This document shows, in pieces, positions 54,031 to 63,251 of a stretch of 64,000 bases of DNA (position 1 is its first letter; each line of letters opens with the position of its first letter). Made by a program: the position numbers and the translations under genes. The notes under the pieces were generated by a model, which searched no databases, was not told the DNA's origin, and was given only the letters and a program-made list of their open reading frames with translations. The stretch comes from Methylobacterium cerastii (GTDB lineage Bacteria > Pseudomonadota > Alphaproteobacteria > Rhizobiales > Beijerinckiaceae): assembly GCF_022179125.1 (NCBI RefSeq), contig NZ_BPQG01000074.1, forward strand, positions 57,288 through 121,287, given 5' to 3'.

Positions 54031-55209
54031 TTGCGCGATCGACGGCCCCCACCGCCCCCTGAGAAGAAGGCCCCGCTGCCGCTCCTCGTCGCGGTGACGA
54101 TGACCGGGACCCTGGCCCTGCACGTCTTCGTGCCGGCGCTTGCGGCGGCGGCAGCCGACCTCGGGACGACGCCGGCGGCGGCGCAGCTGACTATCACACT
54201 CTACCTCGTCGGGCTCGCGAGCGGGCAGCTGGTTTACGGACCGCTCTCCGACCGGTTCGGCCGCCGGCCGGTGCTGCTCGGCGGGCTGTCGCTCTACCTG
54301 CTCGGGCTGCTCCTTGCGATCCCGGCGCAAAGCATCGGCGTCCTCGTCGTCGCGCGCATCCTGCAATCGCTCGGGGCCTGCGGGTCGCTGGTGATCGGCC
54401 GGGCGATGGTGCGCGACGTCTCGACCAGCCCCGACGCCACGCGCAAGCTCGCGATCCTGACGCTCGCGATGACGCTGACGCCGGCCCTGGCCCCGGGCCT
54501 GGGCGGCTTGATCTCGGATGCCTTCGGCTGGCGGGCGGTGTTCGTCGCGCTCGCCGCCCTCGTCGCGGTGCTCGGCATCCTCGTACTGCTGCCCGAGACC
54601 AACCGCCACAAGACGCCACTGCCGGGAATCGGGGCGATGGCCGCCGGCTATCTTCGGCTGCTGCGGAACCCGACCTTCCGCGCCTACGTCGTGGCCGGGT
54701 CGTGTGCTGGGACCAGCCTCTACGCCTTCCTTGCGGTGGCGCCGTTCCTCCTGGTCGATCGCCTCGGGCGCTCGACGCAGGAGGTCGGGCTCGATTGCCT
54801 GATCGTGGTGTTCGGCATGGTCGCAGGCGCGACCCTGGCGAGCCGGCTCGCCGGCCGCGTCCCGATCCTGCGGGCAGCCCGCAGCGGGAACTGGCTGTGC
54901 CTCGCGGGCGCCGCCTCGCTGCTCGCGATCGACCAGGCGGGCGGTCTCTCGGTGACGAGCCTGATCGCGCCGCTCGTGCTGTACGCGGTCGGCGTCGGGC
55001 TGCTCGGCCCCAACGCGGTCGCCGGGCTGATGAACGTCGACCCGCATGCGGCCGGCTCCGCCTCCAGCCTCTACGGCTTCCTGCAGATGGCCTTCGGCGC
55101 CGGCTTCACCCTGGTCGTCGCCGCCTGGCACGACGCCTCGGCGACGCCGGTGGCGGCGACGCTGCTCGGCGCGGCGCTGATCGCGGCCGCGGCCCTGCGG
55201 CGGCCCTAA
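54031..55209 (+). CDS. Bcr/CflA-type multidrug MFS transporter
   Basis: A 392-residue 12-helix transporter of the Bcr/CflA drug:proton antiporter group. Features are ITLYLVGLASGQLVYGPLSD, RFGRRPVLLGG after helix 2, the helix 4-5 region RILQSLGACGSLVIGRAMVRD, and PALAPGLGGLI. Members export bicyclomycin, chloramphenicol, sulfonamides or sugars/amino acids. The TTG start follows GGGGACG; an ATG with a good site is absent. It follows cmk by 48 bases and its end overlaps the convergent moaD stop by four bases. Confidence 0.85.
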   Translation: MRDRRPPPPPEKKAPLPLLVAVTMTGTLALHVFVPALAAAAADLGTTPAAAQLTITLYLVGLASGQLVYGPLSDRFGRRPVLLGGLSLYLLGLLLAIPAQSIGVLVVARILQSLGACGSLVIGRAMVRDVSTSPDATRKLAILTLAMTLTPALAPGLGGLISDAFGWRAVFVALAALVAVLGILVLLPETNRHKTPLPGIGAMAAGYLRLLRNPTFRAYVVAGSCAGTSLYAFLAVAPFLLVDRLGRSTQEVGLDCLIVVFGMVAGATLASRLAGRVPILRAARSGNWLCLAGAASLLAIDQAGGLSVTSLIAPLVLYAVGVGLLGPNAVAGLMNVDPHAAGSASSLYGFLQMAFGAGFTLVVAAWHDASATPVAATLLGAALIAAAALRRP

Positions 55210-55457
55210 CCGCCGGTCATCGGCGGGAAGAACGCGATCTCCCGGGCGCCCGCGATCGCGGCGTCGGGCTTGGCGTGCACCTTGTCGATCGCGGCGCGGA
55301 CCACGCCGTCCTTCTCGAAGGCGTAGGCATATTCCTCGCCGCGCCCCTTCAGCCAGCCGATGAGGTCCCCCACCGTCGCCACCTCGGCCGGCGGCGTCAC
55401 GGTCTCCTCGGGGCGCCCGACGCGCTCGCGGACCCAGGCGAAATAGACGAGCTTCAT
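55206..55457 (-). CDS. moaD: Molybdopterin synthase small subunit (MoaD)
   Basis: An 83-residue ubiquitin-like sulfur carrier ending in Gly-Gly (FFPPMTGG), which is thiocarboxylated and gives sulfur to molybdopterin synthase. The start MKLVYFAWVRERVGR and the YAYAFEKDGVVRAAID segment are typical. moaE, its usual partner, is not in the window. The pgsA-uvrC genes lie upstream on the same strand, as in other alphaproteobacteria (uvrC-pgsA-moaD-moaE order). The stop overlaps the opposite transporter gene. Confidence 0.94.
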   Translation of the reverse strand: MKLVYFAWVRERVGRPEETVTPPAEVATVGDLIGWLKGRGEEYAYAFEKDGVVRAAIDKVHAKPDAAIAGAREIAFFPPMTGG

Positions 55458-55510
55458 GGTTCGGTTTCCTGGTCCGACGCCGGCCCCAGCGGGACGGGCG
55501 CCGAGCTACC

Positions 55511-55541
55511 CCCTCTCCCCCTGAGAGAATGGACCCGCGCC
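55511..55541. repeat. Dispersed intergenic repeat, copy 2
   Basis: CTCTCCCCCTGAGAG followed by AATGGACCCGCGCC, related to the segment at 15757-15788. It stands between pgsA and moaD. The shared pattern suggests members of a small intergenic palindrome family. Confidence 0.5.
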
Positions 55542-55554
55542 CTATTCGGGGATC

Positions 55555-56223
55555 TTATCGCGGATCGTCGATGACGTGCTTGATGCCCGCGCGCATGTAG
55601 TCCCAGCCGGTCCAGAGCGTCAGGGCGGCGGCGAGCCAGAGCAGGACGAGGCCGATCCGCTCGGTCCCGGGCAGGATCGTCTCGCCCGCCGGTCCCGCGA
55701 CAAGGAAACCCAAAGCCACGAGCTGCACCGTGGTCTTCCACTTGGCGACCTTGCTCACCGGCACGCCGACCTTCAGCTCGGCGAGGTATTCGCGAAGCCC
55801 GGAGACCAGCACCTCGCGGCACAGGATCACGATCGCTGCCCAGACGGAGGAGCCAACGATGGTGCGGTCGGCCACCAGCATCAGCAGGCAGGCGGCCACC
55901 AGCAGCTTGTCGGCGATCGGATCGAGCATGCGCCCGAGCGCCGAACTCTGCGCGTAGGCGCGGGCGACGTAGCCGTCGAGGTAGTCGGTGATCGCGGCGA
56001 GCACGAAGACCGCGAAGGCTGTGAAGCGCATCGCGGTCGAATCGGGCCAGAACAGCAGCGCGACCATCACCGGGACGGCGACCAGGCGGCCGTAGGTCAG
56101 GCAGTTCGCGAGCGTCCAAGCCTGCGACCGGCGTCGGGGGAGGACGGCGTTCATCGCGCCGGTGAAATCATGCGCCTGCGCGAGCGTCAACCATTCCGAC
56201 GAATCCCCGATGCGATCGCTCAT
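55555..56223 (-). CDS. pgsA: CDP-diacylglycerol-glycerol-3-phosphate 3-phosphatidyltransferase
   Basis: A 222-residue membrane enzyme that makes phosphatidylglycerol phosphate. The CDP-alcohol phosphatidyltransferase motif DYLDGYVAR followed by AYAQSSALGRMLDPIADK fits D-x2-DG-x2-AR-x8-G-x3-D-x3-D exactly. Four or five membrane helices surround it. The N-terminal 40 residues are an extra soluble extension. It lies between uvrC and moaD on the minus strand, 26 bases after uvrC. Confidence 0.95.
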   Translation of the reverse strand: MSDRIGDSSEWLTLAQAHDFTGAMNAVLPRRRSQAWTLANCLTYGRLVAVPVMVALLFWPDSTAMRFTAFAVFVLAAITDYLDGYVARAYAQSSALGRMLDPIADKLLVAACLLMLVADRTIVGSSVWAAIVILCREVLVSGLREYLAELKVGVPVSKVAKWKTTVQLVALGFLVAGPAGETILPGTERIGLVLLWLAAALTLWTGWDYMRAGIKHVIDDPR

Positions 56224-56249
56224 CCTCAGCCTCCCGCTCCGCTCATGCC

Positions 56250-58334
56250 TCAGCCCCCCGCATGGAAGAAGTCGTAGACGGCGCGCGCGGTGGCGGCGTT
56301 GACGCCGGGCGTCTTGGCGAGGTCCTCGTAGGCCGCCCGCTCGATCGCCTTCACGGTGCCGAACTGGTGCAGGAGCGCGCGCTTGCGGCTCGGGCCGATG
56401 CCCGCGATCTCGTCGAGCGGGTTGCGCACCAGCTCCCGCTTGCGCTTGGCCCGGTGGGTCCCGATTGCGAAGCGATGCGCCTCGTCGCGCAGGCGCTGCA
56501 CGAAGTAGAGGGTCGGGTCGCGCGGCGGCAGCTTGAACGGCGGGCGGCCCGGTACGAAGAAGGTCTCGCGGCCGGCGTCGCGGTCGCGCCCCTTGGCGAT
56601 ACCGACCAGCGCCACGTCGGCGACTCCGATCTCCTCCAGGGCCTTTCGCGCGGCGTCGAGCTGGCCCTTGCCGCCGTCGACGAGCACGAGGTCGGGCCAG
56701 GCTGGGAACGCGTCGGCCTCCTCGGGCGGTTCGGGCGCCGGCTCCGGCGCGCCGCCCTCGCTCGCCGCGACCGCGGCCTGCGCGGGGGTGCGCGGCGCCT
56801 CCTTCACCAGGCGCTTGAAGCGGCGCTGCAGCACCTCGCGCATCATCCCGTAATCGTCGCCGGGCGTCAGCTCCTCGGACTTGATGTTGAAGGTGCGGTA
56901 ATGCGTCTTCATGAAGCCCGAGGGTCCCGCGACCACCATGCCGCCGACGGCGTTGGTGCCCATGATGTGCGAGTTGTCGTAGACCTCGATCCGGCGCGGC
57001 GTGCGGTCGAGGGCGAAGGCCTGCCCCAGCGCGACCAGGAGCTTGCCCTGCGAGGCGGTGTCGGCGAGGCGCCGGCCGAGGGCCTCCTTGGCGTTGCGCT
57101 GGGCGTACTCGACCAACGCCTTGCGCTCGCCGCGCTGCGGCTGATGCAGCTCGACCCGGTAGGCGACCTGGCTGGACAAAGCCGCGGCGACGAGCTCCGC
57201 GTCCTCGACCGCATGGCTCGTCAGCACGAGGCGCGGCGCCGGCATCGCATCGTAGAACTGGCCGATGAACGAGCCCAGCACCTCGTCCGGCGTCATCGAG
57301 CGGTCGGCCTTGGGGAAATAGGCGCGGTTACCCCAGTTCTGGAAGTTGCGGAAGAAGAACACCTCGATGCAAAACTGCCCGGCCTGCTCGTCGAGGGCGA
57401 ACACGTCCGCCTCCTCGACCCCTTGCGTGTTGACACCCTGAACGCCTTGAATCGCCGACAGCGCACTGATCCGGTCGCGGAAGCGGGCGGCGCGCTCGAA
57501 CTCCATCGCGTCGGAGGCGGTCTGCATCTCCAGGCGCATCCGGTCCTTCACCGCGTTGGACTTGCCGGCGAGGAAGTTCTTGGCCGAGTCGGCCATGCCG
57601 GCATAGTCCTCCAGCGCGATCTCGCCGGTGCAGGGGCCGGAGCAGCGCTTGATCTGGAACAGCAGGCAGGGCCGGGTACGGTTCTCGTAATAGCTGTCGG
57701 TGCAGGTGCGCAGCAGGAAGGCGCGCTGCAGGGCGTTCACGGTGCGGTTCACCGCCCAGACGCTGGCGAACGGCCCATAATAGCTGCCCTTGCGGCGCCG
57801 TGCGCCGCGATGCTTGACGATCTGCGGCGCCGGCCCGTCGGCGGTGACGAGGATGTAGGGGAACGACTTGTCGTCCCGCATCAGCACGTTGAAGCGCGGC
57901 TTCAACTGTTTGATCAGGTTGGCCTCGAGTAGCAGCGCCTCGGTCTCGGTGGCAGTGGTGACGAACTCCATCGCCGCCGTCTGCGAGATCATCCGGGCGA
58001 TGCGGTTGGAATGCGCCTGGCCCCGTGCGTACGAGCCGACACGGGCCTTCAGGTTCTTGGCCTTGCCGACGTAGAGCACGTCGCCTTTGGCATCGAACAT
58101 CCGGTAGACGCCCGGCCCCAAGGGCAGCGTGCTCCAGAACCGACGGATCACCTCCGTGCCGGCCTCGACGGCGCCGGGCTCGAAATCGAAGTCGATCTCG
58201 GGCGCCTCGTCGGCCTGCGCCGGTACGGCCTCGTCCCGCTCGTCGTCGAAGGCTCCGTTCTCCGAGGCTTCGTCGTCGAAGCCCTCGGGAGGCAGATCCT
58301 CGGTGGTGCGACCTGACGGGACTCTCCGGCTCAT
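56250..58334 (-). CDS. uvrC: Excinuclease ABC subunit C
   Basis: A 694-residue nuclease that makes both cuts in nucleotide excision repair. The N-terminal GIY-YIG-type domain has [20 protein letters not shown] (75-94). A Cys-rich stretch follows ([19 protein letters not shown]), then the UVR motif, the RNase H-like domain with [17 protein letters not shown] and VLVDGGKGQ, and a tandem helix-hairpin-helix end ([17 protein letters not shown]...TPGVN). An acidic N-terminal extension of about 60 residues, rich in Glu/Asp, is specific to this branch. It heads a run with pgsA and moaD. Confidence 0.97.
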   Translation of the reverse strand: MSRRVPSGRTTEDLPPEGFDDEASENGAFDDERDEAVPAQADEAPEIDFDFEPGAVEAGTEVIRRFWSTLPLGPGVYRMFDAKGDVLYVGKAKNLKARVGSYARGQAHSNRIARMISQTAAMEFVTTATETEALLLEANLIKQLKPRFNVLMRDDKSFPYILVTADGPAPQIVKHRGARRRKGSYYGPFASVWAVNRTVNALQRAFLLRTCTDSYYENRTRPCLLFQIKRCSGPCTGEIALEDYAGMADSAKNFLAGKSNAVKDRMRLEMQTASDAMEFERAARFRDRISALSAIQGVQGVNTQGVEEADVFALDEQAGQFCIEVFFFRNFQNWGNRAYFPKADRSMTPDEVLGSFIGQFYDAMPAPRLVLTSHAVEDAELVAAALSSQVAYRVELHQPQRGERKALVEYAQRNAKEALGRRLADTASQGKLLVALGQAFALDRTPRRIEVYDNSHIMGTNAVGGMVVAGPSGFMKTHYRTFNIKSEELTPGDDYGMMREVLQRRFKRLVKEAPRTPAQAAVAASEGGAPEPAPEPPEEADAFPAWPDLVLVDGGKGQLDAARKALEEIGVADVALVGIAKGRDRDAGRETFFVPGRPPFKLPPRDPTLYFVQRLRDEAHRFAIGTHRAKRKRELVRNPLDEIAGIGPSRKRALLHQFGTVKAIERAAYEDLAKTPGVNAATARAVYDFFHAGG

Positions 58335-58397
58335 CGCCGTGATCTAAGCCCGCAAAACTGTGGAGGGAAGGGGCGGGACGCGCTAAGGCGCGCCGCC

Positions 58398-59123
58398 TCA
58401 GCCGAACAGCGCGTCGATGTCCGACTGATCGACGTGGCCCGGATCCTCGTCGAGCTTCGGGCCGTTCAAGAGGGAGCGCTCGTCGTCCGGGTCGATGACG
58501 GCCTCGACGCCGCCGTCGATCAGGTCGCGGAAGCCGTCGAGCCCGCTCCAGGCGGAGATCATCCGGTCGAGATGCGATTCGACGAAGCTCATCACGTTGA
58601 CGATCTTGCTGATGCGCTGGCCGGTCAGGTCCTGGAAGTTGCAGGCCTCGTAGGCGACGATGACGCGGTCGAGGATGACGTCGACCTTGTCCTGGCCGCC
58701 CTTGCCGAGGTTGCCGGCCCGCAAGATGTTGGCGTTCGCCTCGATGTCCTCCAGCGCGGTGAGCAGCGTCGAGGTGGCGCGCTCGGTCGAGCCGACCACG
58801 GCGCCGAGCTCGTCGGCCGCCCGGCGCATCCCCTTGCCGTTGCTCTCGGAATGATAGAGCGCCGCGATCTCGTCGCGGGTGTTGGTGATCGCCGCCTTCA
58901 TCACGTCGAGCTCGGACCGCATCGCGAAGGCTTCGCTCAGCTCGCGGCGGCACGCATCGATGGTCTCGCCGGCGCTCGATTGGGTGATGCGGCGCAGGTC
59001 CTGGATCGCGGACAGGATCTCGTCGAGGTTGGCGCCCCCCGCCACGGGCTGGACGCTCGGCGCCATCACCACGGCCGGCGCCAGGCCCAGGCTGTCCTCG
59101 ATGCGGTAACGCTTCTGATTCAT
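58398..59123 (-). CDS. CheZ-like chemotaxis phosphatase
   Basis: A 241-residue helical protein of the CheZ family, which removes phosphate from CheY. The catalytic motif CNFQDLTGQRISKIVNVMSF gives Asp165 and Gln169, equivalent to the E. coli Asp143/Gln147. The C-terminal VDQSDIDALFG, after an acidic linker, looks like the CheY-binding tail (compare the FliM N-terminal SQSEIDALL). Dimerisation would use the long helical hairpin (60-190). No other chemotaxis gene is near, so it acts on CheY proteins encoded elsewhere. Confidence 0.88.
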   Translation of the reverse strand: MNQKRYRIEDSLGLAPAVVMAPSVQPVAGGANLDEILSAIQDLRRITQSSAGETIDACRRELSEAFAMRSELDVMKAAITNTRDEIAALYHSESNGKGMRRAADELGAVVGSTERATSTLLTALEDIEANANILRAGNLGKGGQDKVDVILDRVIVAYEACNFQDLTGQRISKIVNVMSFVESHLDRMISAWSGLDGFRDLIDGGVEAVIDPDDERSLLNGPKLDEDPGHVDQSDIDALFG

Positions 59124-59370
59124 CGGCTCGAACCGGTGGTCTTGGAAATCCGAACCTGATCTAAGACCGATAAGGGTTGCGGTTTGCTGAAGATCGCTCG
59201 TGTCCGCGACAGATTCACGCTCGATTCATGCTGCTTCGAGACGACCGAGCCCCTGCGGAGCCGCTGGCTTCGATTCACCACGTTCCTTCACCGGATGTCG
59301 CGCATCCCGGTCCGACGTTGTGCACCATAGCGGGCGGCACCGAGCCAGACCGCGGCGCAGGAGTGCGGTG

Positions 59371-60168
59371 ATGCGGGCGAGTTGGTGCGTAGGGGCGGCG
59401 CTGGTCGCGTCCGTGTGGTCGGGTGCAGCGCAAGCGCAGGCGCGCTATTCGGAGGATGACGGATACGGCGGCGGCCTGATCGAGTACCTGTTCACCGGCG
59501 ATGTCGGCGCCCGTGGCGGATCGCGCGGCGGGTCCTACGGAGGCGCCCGCTCCGCTTCTGCGCGCTCCGGGTACCAGGCGGCAGCTTACGGCTCCGCAAT
59601 GCGCTCCGGCGACCCGATCGAGCCCTATGGCGGTGCCGCACCGGCCTACGCCTCGCCCGCTTACGCCGCGTTGCCCGTCCAGGGCGGCCCGCCCCCCGAG
59701 GCCGACCGGATCGCCCGTGCCCCAGATCCGCGCTACGCCCGGCAGGAGGTCGCGTTCCCCGGCCATCAGCGGCCGGGAACGATTGTGATCGATACGCCCT
59801 CGAAGTTCCTCTACCTCGTCCAGCCCGGCGGCCGGGCGATGCGCTACGGCATCGGCGTCGGACGCCCCGGCTTCGCCTGGTCCGGCCTCAAGACGATCAG
59901 CCGCAAGGCCGAGTGGCCGGACTGGACGCCGCCCGCGGAGATGCTGGCCCGCCGGCCGGACCTGCCGCGCCACATGGAGGGCGGTCCGGGCAATCCGCTC
60001 GGGGCCCGGGCACTCTACCTCGGCTCGTCGCTCTATCGCATCCACGGCACCAACGAGCCGCACACGATCGGCCAGAACGTGTCGTCCGGCTGCATCCGGA
60101 TGATGAACGACGACGTGGTCGATCTCTACGAACGGGTGCCGGTGGGAACGCGCGTCGAGGTGATGTAG
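59371..60168 (+). CDS. L,D-transpeptidase (YkuD domain), copy B
   Basis: A 265-residue exported protein. A signal peptide (1-24, ending AAQAQ) is followed by a Gly/Ser/Ala/Tyr-rich low-complexity region (25-135), then the YkuD domain. The domain has GTIVIDTPSKFLYLVQPGG, GVGRPGFAWSGLKTISR and the active site HGTNEPHTIGQNVSSGCIRM with the catalytic Cys. The domain is clearly related to that encoded at 39751-40422, while the linkers differ. It cross-links peptidoglycan or anchors proteins to it. AGGAG precedes the ATG; the divergent cheZ gene lies 247 bases away. Confidence 0.92.
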   Translation: MRASWCVGAALVASVWSGAAQAQARYSEDDGYGGGLIEYLFTGDVGARGGSRGGSYGGARSASARSGYQAAAYGSAMRSGDPIEPYGGAAPAYASPAYAALPVQGGPPPEADRIARAPDPRYARQEVAFPGHQRPGTIVIDTPSKFLYLVQPGGRAMRYGIGVGRPGFAWSGLKTISRKAEWPDWTPPAEMLARRPDLPRHMEGGPGNPLGARALYLGSSLYRIHGTNEPHTIGQNVSSGCIRMMNDDVVDLYERVPVGTRVEVM

Positions 60169-60488
60169 GCGAGTGTGCGAACGCGGAAAGTTTGACGGTA
60201 GGAGATGGTGGTGTGTCGGCTCCGTACCCCAATGTTTGTCGGCACCCGCTCCGCCGCGAACCTGGGGATTGAGATCACCAATATCATTGTTCTGCCGCTC
60301 CTCCGGCGTTCTGGCGCATCTCTGGTGATAGCCGACACAGAGATCCAATCTGAACGCCCAAGGTTCCGAGCGAAATCAACCTAAAGTGCGTGCCGTGGCG
60401 TAGCTTCGAAATACGTCACGGCGCGTTGGGGTGTTCGTCCGCGTGGGAACGCGGATCGATGTGCCTCACAACGCAGATTGCTTGGTTT
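60169..60488. other. Gene-poor stretch before the metal-resistance module
   Basis: A 320-base stretch between two converging genes with a lower GC content than its neighbours. I see no supported gene, tRNA or repeat in it. It may be the left boundary of a transferred metal-resistance segment. Confidence 0.5.
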
Positions 60489-60908
60489 TCAGTGGCTCCC
60501 GTGCGCGCACTTTCCATGATCGGACAGCGTCTCGATCACCCGGCATTCGCCAACGCGGCCCTTGCCGCATTCCGAGATCATCCGGTCGAGCTCGCCTCGC
60601 AGCGCCATGAGCCGCTCGATCCGCCGGTCGACCTCGGCGAGGTGGCGGCGGGCGATCAAGTCGACGTCGGCGCATGACCGGTCGGGATGCGCGTTCATCG
60701 TCAGCAACTCCCGGATGGCGTCGACCTCGAAGCCGAGCTCGCGGGAATGGCGAATGAAGTTCAGCCGCGCGACATCGGCCTCGCCGTAGCGGCGCTGCAA
60801 CCCGGCCGACCGGGGGGGCACCGGCATCAGCTCGACCTGCTCGTAGTACCGGATCGTCGGCACCTTCACGCCGGTCCGCTGGGACAGCTCCCCGATTGCG
60901 ATATCCAT
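60489..60908 (-). CDS. MerR-family metal sensor (CadR/ZntR-like)
   Basis: A 139-residue activator. The N-terminal winged helix-turn-helix is IGELSQRTGVKVPTIRYYEQ, followed by the long dimerisation helix. Cys residues at 79 (DRSCADVD), 114 (ISECGKG) and 122 (GECRV) match the positions of metal-binding Cys in ZntR/CadR/PbrR, and there is an extra His/Cys tail (CAHGSH, Cys134). This favours a divalent soft metal (zinc, cadmium, lead). It diverges from the two cation exporter genes, with a typical MerR promoter between. ATG 60908 is used. Confidence 0.9.
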   Translation of the reverse strand: MDIAIGELSQRTGVKVPTIRYYEQVELMPVPPRSAGLQRRYGEADVARLNFIRHSRELGFEVDAIRELLTMNAHPDRSCADVDLIARRHLAEVDRRIERLMALRGELDRMISECGKGRVGECRVIETLSDHGKCAHGSH

Positions 60909-60917
60909 GATTTCCGC

Positions 60918-60948
60918 TTGCACCTCTAGCCGCTAGAGGTTGTAGCGT
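60918..60948 (+). promoter_or_regulatory. MerR-type operator-promoter of the cation exporter genes
   Basis: TTGCAC (60918-60923) as -35 and TAGCGT (60943-60948) as -10 are 19 bases apart, the long spacer that MerR regulators correct by twisting the DNA. The spacer holds the perfect palindrome ACCTCTAGC-C-GCTAGAGGT (60922-60940). It lies 10-40 bases before the regulator start and 28 bases before the exporter gene start. Confidence 0.88.
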
Positions 60949-60976
60949 CGCCTCCGATCGATGGGAAGGAGACGTG

Positions 60977-61726
60977 ATGAGCGAGCATTGCTGCGGAGCG
61001 ACCAAGGCTGACGCCTGCTGTTCCCCTCCCAAGCTCGCGCTCCCCGGGCCCCCCACGCAAACGCCGGTGCACGACAAGGGCGGCGGCTCATGTTGCTCTG
61101 GCGGCGTGCCGGTCTTCGACGGCGTCGACCCGCGCTACAAGGCGGTCCTCTGGACCGTCATCGGCATCAACGGTGCGATGTTCGTGACCGAGATGGCAGC
61201 GGGCCAACTCGCCGGATCGCAGGCGCTCAAGGCCGACGCCCTCGACTTCCTCGCCGACACCGTGACCTACGGCCTCAGCCTCGCGGTGATCGGCGCGTCG
61301 TTGGCAGTCCGCTCGAAGGCGGCCCTGTTCAAGGGCGCTTCGCTGTTCCTGATGGCGCTCTGGGTGTTCGGCAGCACCGTCTACCAGACGATGGTGCTCG
61401 GCGTGCCCAGGGCGGAGGTCATGGGCGTCATCGGCGTCATGGCGCTGGCCGCGAACCTCGGATCGGTCCTGCTGCTGCGCCGCTACAAGGACGGCGACGC
61501 CAACGTGCGGTCGGTCTGGCTGTGCTCGCGCAACGACGCCATCGGCAACGTCGTGGTCATGGTCGCCGCGCTCGGGGTCTGGGGCTCCTCCAGCGCTTGG
61601 CCCGACCTAGCCGTGGCGGCGGTGATGGCCGGCATCTTCCTGACCTCGTCCCTCCAGATCCTTCGGCAGGCCTGGGCCGAGCATCGGGAAGGCACTGGCG
61701 CGATCCATCCCGCGCCGGCCGACTAG
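60977..61726 (+). CDS. Cation diffusion facilitator with Cys-rich N-terminus
   Basis: A 249-residue CDF-like transporter with about six membrane helices. The N-terminal tail has three Cys pairs, CC at 5-6, 14-15 and 39-40, with a free cytosolic position that could bind metal. Membrane metal-site residues are in DALDFLADTVTYG (helix 2) and SRNDAIGNVVVM (helix 5), where classic CDFs have HxxxD, so an altered D/N site is likely. It lacks a clear C-terminal cytoplasmic domain. It is the first gene behind the MerR promoter. AAGGAG precedes ATG 60977. Confidence 0.85.
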   Translation: MSEHCCGATKADACCSPPKLALPGPPTQTPVHDKGGGSCCSGGVPVFDGVDPRYKAVLWTVIGINGAMFVTEMAAGQLAGSQALKADALDFLADTVTYGLSLAVIGASLAVRSKAALFKGASLFLMALWVFGSTVYQTMVLGVPRAEVMGVIGVMALAANLGSVLLLRRYKDGDANVRSVWLCSRNDAIGNVVVMVAALGVWGSSSAWPDLAVAAVMAGIFLTSSLQILRQAWAEHREGTGAIHPAPAD

Positions 61727-61771
61727 GCTGCGCCGCAATTCATCGACCGATACCGCCCCCTACAGGACGCC

Positions 61772-62758
61772 ATGACGACGCACGATGCACACGCCGGCCA
61801 CGATCACGGATCGCATGACCACGAGGCTCATTCGGCCGAGGGCCATGCCGGCCATTCACACGAGCCGGGCCATTCCCATGCCCCCGCGAGCTTCGGCAAG
61901 GCGTTCGCCATCGGCATCGCCCTCAACGTCGGCTTTGTCGCCGTCGAGGCAACCTACGGGGTGCTAGGGAACTCGATGGCCCTGTTGGCCGATGCCGGCC
62001 ACAACCTCTCCGACGTGCTCGGCCTGGTGGTGGCCTGGGTCGCCGTGGTGCTGGCCAAGCGCGCCCCGAGCGCCCGCTACACCTACGGGATGAAGGGCTC
62101 GTCGATCCTGGCGGCCCTGTTCAACGCGGTGTTCCTGCTGGTCGCCGTCGGCGCCATCGCCTGGGAGGCGATCCAGCGGTTCGGCGAGCCTGCTCCGGTC
62201 GCCGGCAAGACCGTGATGATCGTCGCCGCGGTCGGCATCCTCGTGAACGGCATCACCGCGTGGCTGTTCGCATCCGGCGCCAAGGCCGACATCAACATCA
62301 AGGGCGCATTCCTGCACATGGCCGCGGACGCCTCCGTCTCGGCGGGCGTGGTCATCGCCGGCCTCGTGATCCTCTACACCGGATGGACCTGGCTCGATCC
62401 GGTCGTCAGCCTCGCCATCGTCGCGGTCATCGTCTGGAGCACCTGGGGACTCCTGCGCGACAGCCTCACGCTGTCCCTCGCCGCCGTCCCGCCGGGCATC
62501 GATCCGCCCGCCGTCCGAAGCCACCTCGAAGGACTGCCCGGGGTCACCGCCCTGCACGACCTGCACGTCTGGGCGATGAGCACCACCGAGATCTGCCTGA
62601 CCGCCCATCTCCTGATGCCCGGCGGCCGCCCCGACGACGCCTTCCTCATGGACGCGGCCACCGGCATCAAGGAACGGTTCGGCATCGGCCACACCACCCT
62701 GCAGGTCGAGACGAGCGCCGACACCGCCTGCGCCCTCGCCCCCGCCAACGTCGTCTAA
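61772..62758 (+). CDS. Cation diffusion facilitator, CzcD/ZitB-like
   Basis: A 328-residue zinc/cadmium/cobalt exporter. The N-terminal 40 residues are His-rich (HDAHAGHDHGSHDHEAHS then HSHEPGHSH). Six membrane helices follow; the metal-site motifs are ADAGHNLSDVLG (helix 2, H-x3-D) and HMAADASVSAGV (helix 5, H-x3-D). A C-terminal cytoplasmic domain ends with the LHDLHVWAMSTTEICLTAHL segment that senses metal. It follows the Cys-rich CDF by 45 bases in the same operon, so the module has one unusual and one canonical CDF. Confidence 0.94.
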   Translation: MTTHDAHAGHDHGSHDHEAHSAEGHAGHSHEPGHSHAPASFGKAFAIGIALNVGFVAVEATYGVLGNSMALLADAGHNLSDVLGLVVAWVAVVLAKRAPSARYTYGMKGSSILAALFNAVFLLVAVGAIAWEAIQRFGEPAPVAGKTVMIVAAVGILVNGITAWLFASGAKADINIKGAFLHMAADASVSAGVVIAGLVILYTGWTWLDPVVSLAIVAVIVWSTWGLLRDSLTLSLAAVPPGIDPPAVRSHLEGLPGVTALHDLHVWAMSTTEICLTAHLLMPGGRPDDAFLMDAATGIKERFGIGHTTLQVETSADTACALAPANVV

Positions 62759-62940
62759 GCCATCGGAAACATGCCCAACGCGATGGGGATGCCTCCAACA
62801 CGTGCGACCGGAGGAGACCTGTATCCGCGTCGCGAGACATCGGTTCGTTGCTTCCGGCCACCGATGGATGAACGGCGATTTCAGGCTTCGTTCAACCGAC
62901 GAAGCCGATCCTTACGGCATCATCCCTTGAGGAACGAGCC

Positions 62941-63186
62941 ATGCGTGTCCGCATCCCGGCCTTGGTCGCCGTCAGCCTGATCCTCGCCCCGGCCGCGGCG
63001 TCCGCCCAATACTACGGCGGCGACTTCGACCGGCGCGGCGACGTCCATGTCGACCGCTACCACCATGGCGACCATGACGACGTCGTCATCCACCGACCGC
63101 ACCGGGATTACGGCGACCAGGCGTACTATGGCGAGCGCCGGTTCTACGGCGAGCGCAGGCACCACCATCATCACGACGACTATTGA
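62941..63186 (+). CDS. Exported His-rich small protein
   Basis: An 81-residue protein with a signal peptide (1-22, ending AASAQ). The mature part is very rich in His, Tyr, Asp and Arg (YHHGDHDD, RPHRDYGD) and ends RRHHHHHDDY. Such proteins can bind zinc, copper or nickel in the periplasm. It lies behind the CDF genes, so a metal-buffering role is inferred. GAGGAACGAGCC just before the ATG holds the ribosome site. Confidence 0.78.
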   Translation: MRVRIPALVAVSLILAPAAASAQYYGGDFDRRGDVHVDRYHHGDHDDVVIHRPHRDYGDQAYYGERRFYGERRHHHHHDDY

Positions 63187-63251
63187 GGCTCCGCCCTCGT
63201 CGTGGGTCACCCGGCATGTACGGGTGGCCCTGAATCGTTCATAAGGCGACC

